Shown here: positions 4,031 to 6,309 of the stretch, in pieces
How the letters are laid out: the number at the start of each line of letters is the position of its first letter
Numbering within the stretch: the first letter of the stretch is position 1
From: CAZPRQ01 sp964589415
GTDB lineage: Bacteria > Patescibacteriota > Doudnabacteria > UBA920
Length of the DNA stretch: 6,309 nt
Assembly: GCA_964589415.1 (NCBI GenBank)
Contig: CAZPRQ010000054.1
Location: 1 to 6,309, forward strand
Direction of reading: 5' to 3'
Made by a program: the position numbers and the translations under genes
The notes under the pieces: generated by a model
Told to the model about the DNA's origin: nothing
Database searches by the model: none
Seen by the model: only the letters and a program-made list of their open reading frames with translations

Positions 4031-6309
4031 ATGTCCATTTTTTCCAAATCAAAATTATTTAACCGCTTTTTGCCCCTTACACTGGCTTTTTTCGGCCTGC
4101 TTATTATTGCCGGCGGCTATTTTATTTTAAAAAGCGACAAACCGGCCGAAGCCGCGTGGTACAATTCAAGCTGGACATACCGGAAGCCCATTACCATAGA
4201 TAAAAACAAAGTCGCCACCTCCACCGCGCTGACCAATTTCCCGGTTTTAATAAGCGTTACCGACACGGATTTAAAATACACTTCCTTTGGCGGCAAGGTG
4301 GGCAAAACCGACGGCACGGACATTTTGTTTACATCAAGCGACGGCAGCACCAAGCTTTACCACGAAATAGAAAAATACTCGTCATCCACCGGCGAAACCA
4401 TTATTTGGGTACAGGTACCTTCTCTTTCAGGCTCCAGCGATACCACCTTATACATCTACTTTGGTAACTCGGGCGCAAGCGACCAGCAGGCCATTACTTC
4501 CACCTGGGACAGTAACTACAAATTGGTTTGGCATATGGCGCAGTATTGGGATGACAACTCCATCGATAGCACCAGTAACAACAACGACGGGGTGAATGCC
4601 AGTCAAATTTCCAGCGATCAGGCTACGGGCAAAATTGGCGGTACGGTAAAATTCCGCGGAGGCGGCGGCGCCTACTATACCGTTACTGACAACGCGTCCC
4701 TAAATTCCACTACTAACATTACCACGTCTATGTGGTACAGGAGGGCAGAGCCTAGCACTTCTTGGCCATATATGTGGGAAAACGGTACTTCCGGCAACTA
4801 TTGGATGTTAACTAAAACCAACGCGCACAAATTTACTTTTACTATATCGGGCGTGGGCGACAGCATTGGCAATACCGATGTAGATTATGGCCAGTGGCAC
4901 TTGCTTACTGCGGTCAAAAATGGGGACAGCGGCACTAACCTGTCCATATATGTAGACGGCGTTTTGGATAAAACTTTTTCCATAGGCGCGCTTGGCGCGC
5001 AAACCGGAAATAAAAGAATGATAGTCGGCGATGCCGTAGATACCTGGATAGACGAATTTAGAATTTCCGATTCGGCCAGGACTGCCGGTTGGGTAAAAAC
5101 CGAATACAATAATCAGTCAGACCCTGGAAGTTTTTACGCTTATGGTTCTTTAAGCATACAGACCGTGTCCAGTTTGCCCGCCGCTTCCGCCACTGGTGTT
5201 TCTTGGTACAATTCTTCCTGGGGGTATAGGAAACAGATCACCATAAATAAAAACCAGGTCGCGTCATCGAGCCTGTCCAACTTCCCAATGCTCTTTAGCG
5301 TAACCGATTCGGAATTAAAATACACTTCGCACGGCGGCAAGGTGGGCAAAACTGACGGCACAGACATTTTATTTACTTCTTCCAATGGCACCACAAAACT
5401 TGACCACGAAATAGAAAAATATTCTTCTTCCACCGGTGAAACTATTATTTGGGTGGAAATTCCCACGCTTTCGGGCACATCGGACACCCCTATTTATATG
5501 TATTTTGGCAACAGCGGCGCTTCTGATCAGCAAGCGGTAACCGCCACTTGGGAGAGTAATTTTAAGGGTGTGTACCATTTAAAAGACGGCACAACTTTAA
5601 GTATGTCCGATTCCAGCACAAACCTAAATACCGGCACTAATACCGGCTCTACCGCCGCGGCCGGAATGATAGATGGTGGGGCGAATTTTGCGCCCCTTCA
5701 TAACCGCTATATTTCCCTGGGTACAAACGCGACTACCAGCGTCGCGTCTAAAACGCAATATACATTTTCCGCCTGGGTAAAATTTGCCACGCTGGATGAC
5801 TGGCAAATTTTTTACAGCGACGCGACATCCGGCAACTGGTGGCGGTTTACCCTGGGCTTATTCGCGACCGATTGCACAAGTTCCCGCATAGCCTTTATGA
5901 CTCGTGATGCTTCCACCGGCGACACGGGTTCGCGCGAGACCATTTGCGGCACCGCGCCTAAATCCAATGTTTGGTATTATTATTCCGGTGTTTACGATTC
6001 AGTAAGCGGCGTAAAAACTTTTTACATAAACGGCTTGCCCGACGCTACCACCTCCTCCACGGTCGGCGCTTTTACGGCAACCGCGTCCGCCGGCATAAGC
6101 ATCGGCGAAAGTTTGGACGCGGGTTATACCTTTGGCGGTTATATAGACGAAGTCCGCGTTGCCGGAACTGCCCGCAGCGCCGGCTGGATAAAAACCGAAT
6201 ACAATAACCAGTCAGACCCCGGAAGTTTTTACGCCTACGGCGCTTTGCAAAGCTACACCCGCACTGGCGCGGGCGTGGAAGTGGCCGCGGCCGCAAGCGG
6301 CGGCGGCAG
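4031..6309 (+). CDS. DUF2341-LamG tandem surface protein, 3' end outside the window
   Basis: The frame opens at ATG 4031 and stays open to the window edge (759 codons and 2 bases), with no stop. It is the largest gene here. Residues 1-12 are basic (KSKLFNR), residues 13-33 form a hydrophobic segment, and A-E-A at 39-41 offers a signal peptidase I site just before W43. It could therefore be secreted or kept as an N-terminal anchor. Two units follow. Unit 1 is a DUF2341 domain at 43-162 (WYNSSWTYRKPITI ... YFGNSGASDQQA) plus a LamG-like domain at about 166-350 (LVWHM, YVDGVLD, WIDEFRIS). Unit 2 is a DUF2341 domain at 392-510 plus a LamG-like domain at about 512-715 (YHL, AWVKF, YINGLPD, YIDEVRVA). 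Each unit ends with KTEYNNQSDPGSFYAYG. The last visible residues turn into an Ala/Gly-rich linker. DUF2341 often accompanies LamG domains in surface proteins; its own role is unknown. Binding or adhesion is inferred. The start is supported by the -10 box and the signal-like N-terminus. Confidence 0.93.
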   Translation, partial: MSIFSKSKLFNRFLPLTLAFFGLLIIAGGYFILKSDKPAEAAWYNSSWTYRKPITIDKNKVATSTALTNFPVLISVTDTDLKYTSFGGKVGKTDGTDILFTSSDGSTKLYHEIEKYSSSTGETIIWVQVPSLSGSSDTTLYIYFGNSGASDQQAITSTWDSNYKLVWHMAQYWDDNSIDSTSNNNDGVNASQISSDQATGKIGGTVKFRGGGGAYYTVTDNASLNSTTNITTSMWYRRAEPSTSWPYMWENGTSGNYWMLTKTNAHKFTFTISGVGDSIGNTDVDYGQWHLLTAVKNGDSGTNLSIYVDGVLDKTFSIGALGAQTGNKRMIVGDAVDTWIDEFRISDSARTAGWVKTEYNNQSDPGSFYAYGSLSIQTVSSLPAASATGVSWYNSSWGYRKQITINKNQVASSSLSNFPMLFSVTDSELKYTSHGGKVGKTDGTDILFTSSNGTTKLDHEIEKYSSSTGETIIWVEIPTLSGTSDTPIYMYFGNSGASDQQAVTATWESNFKGVYHLKDGTTLSMSDSSTNLNTGTNTGSTAAAGMIDGGANFAPLHNRYISLGTNATTSVASKTQYTFSAWVKFATLDDWQIFYSDATSGNWWRFTLGLFATDCTSSRIAFMTRDASTGDTGSRETICGTAPKSNVWYYYSGVYDSVSGVKTFYINGLPDATTSSTVGAFTATASAGISIGESLDAGYTFGGYIDEVRVAGTARSAGWIKTEYNNQSDPGSFYAYGALQSYTRTGAGVEVAAAASGGG
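4157..4516 (+). repeat. DUF2341 copy 1
   Basis: These 120 codons (residues 43-162 of the 4031 gene) align with copy 2 at 5204-5560 with one single-residue gap; by hand count about 94 of 120 residues are identical. Some stretches are also identical as DNA, for example GGCGGCAAGGTGGGCAAAAC at 4289-4308 and 5333-5352. Confidence 0.85.
5096..5146 (+). repeat. Unit-closing linker, copy 1
   Basis: These codons encode KTEYNNQSDPGSFYAYG, repeated with all 17 residues identical at 6191-6241, 1095 bases later. It closes each DUF2341-LamG unit. Confidence 0.85.
5204..5560 (+). repeat. DUF2341 copy 2
   Basis: These 119 codons (residues 392-510 of the 4031 gene) are the second copy of the domain at 4157-4516. 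The first Trp codons of the two copies are 1047 bases apart. Conservation drops sharply where each LamG-like domain begins. Confidence 0.85.
6191..6241 (+). repeat. Unit-closing linker, copy 2
   Basis: This is the same 17-residue linker as at 5096-5146. After it, the frame enters an Ala/Gly-rich stretch up to the window edge, where copy 1 was followed by a short Ser/Ala linker and then the next DUF2341 domain. A third unit beyond the window is possible but not visible. Confidence 0.8.

Noticed and set aside
5678..5696. Hairpin GGGGCG-loop-CGCCCC
   Set aside because: It has only 6 bp of stem, lies inside a well-conserved coding stretch (GGANFAP) and is explained by the protein sequence.
5971..6207. 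78-aa Arg-rich open frame on the plus strand
   Set aside because: It overlaps the DUF2341-LamG gene in another frame, and the Arg-rich composition comes from GC-rich codons read out of phase.

Overview
The window looks like a bacterial genome fragment of Patescibacteria (Candidate Phyla Radiation) type. This is an inference from gene content and style, not from a database search. The signs are large secreted lectin-like proteins built from LamG/ConA-like and DUF2341 modules, a short free-standing four-helix-bundle (S23/IVS family) gene, absent Shine-Dalgarno sequences, and an extended -10 box lying almost on a start codon. All supported genes are on the + strand.

Layout. (1) Positions 1-1376 hold the 3' part of a surface or fibre-type protein. 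Its start lies before the window; the GTG at 45 is an internal codon. It has a Peptidase_G2/S74-like region, an H-type-lectin-like beta domain and a Pro/Glu/Ala-rich tail. A copy of a dispersed repeat (core TTCGACAGGCTCGGG) sits inside its reading frame. (2) Positions 1382-1844 hold a compact cassette: a 119-aa four-helix-bundle gene bracketed by AT-rich inverted repeat arms that fill almost the whole space between the neighbouring genes. (3) Positions 1852-3858 encode a complete 668-aa secreted protein with a signal peptide and three LamG-like domains. (4) Positions 3859-4030 hold two perfect hairpins (13-bp and 19-bp stems, 3-nt loops, no T-tract). Between them is an orphan 17-codon LamG C-terminus with its own stop codon. 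(5) From 4031 to the window end runs an open frame of 759 codons that continues past the edge. It encodes a membrane-anchored or secreted protein with two DUF2341-LamG units.

The three large genes form a neighbourhood of exported, probably carbohydrate- or surface-binding proteins. No enzyme active site, reverse transcriptase, transposase, CRISPR array, tRNA or rRNA was seen. The part most likely to be under-described is the inverted-repeat-bounded four-helix-bundle cassette. Next are the hairpin/LamG-remnant junction and the DUF2341-LamG gene, whose two units share near-constant flanks around divergent LamG cores.
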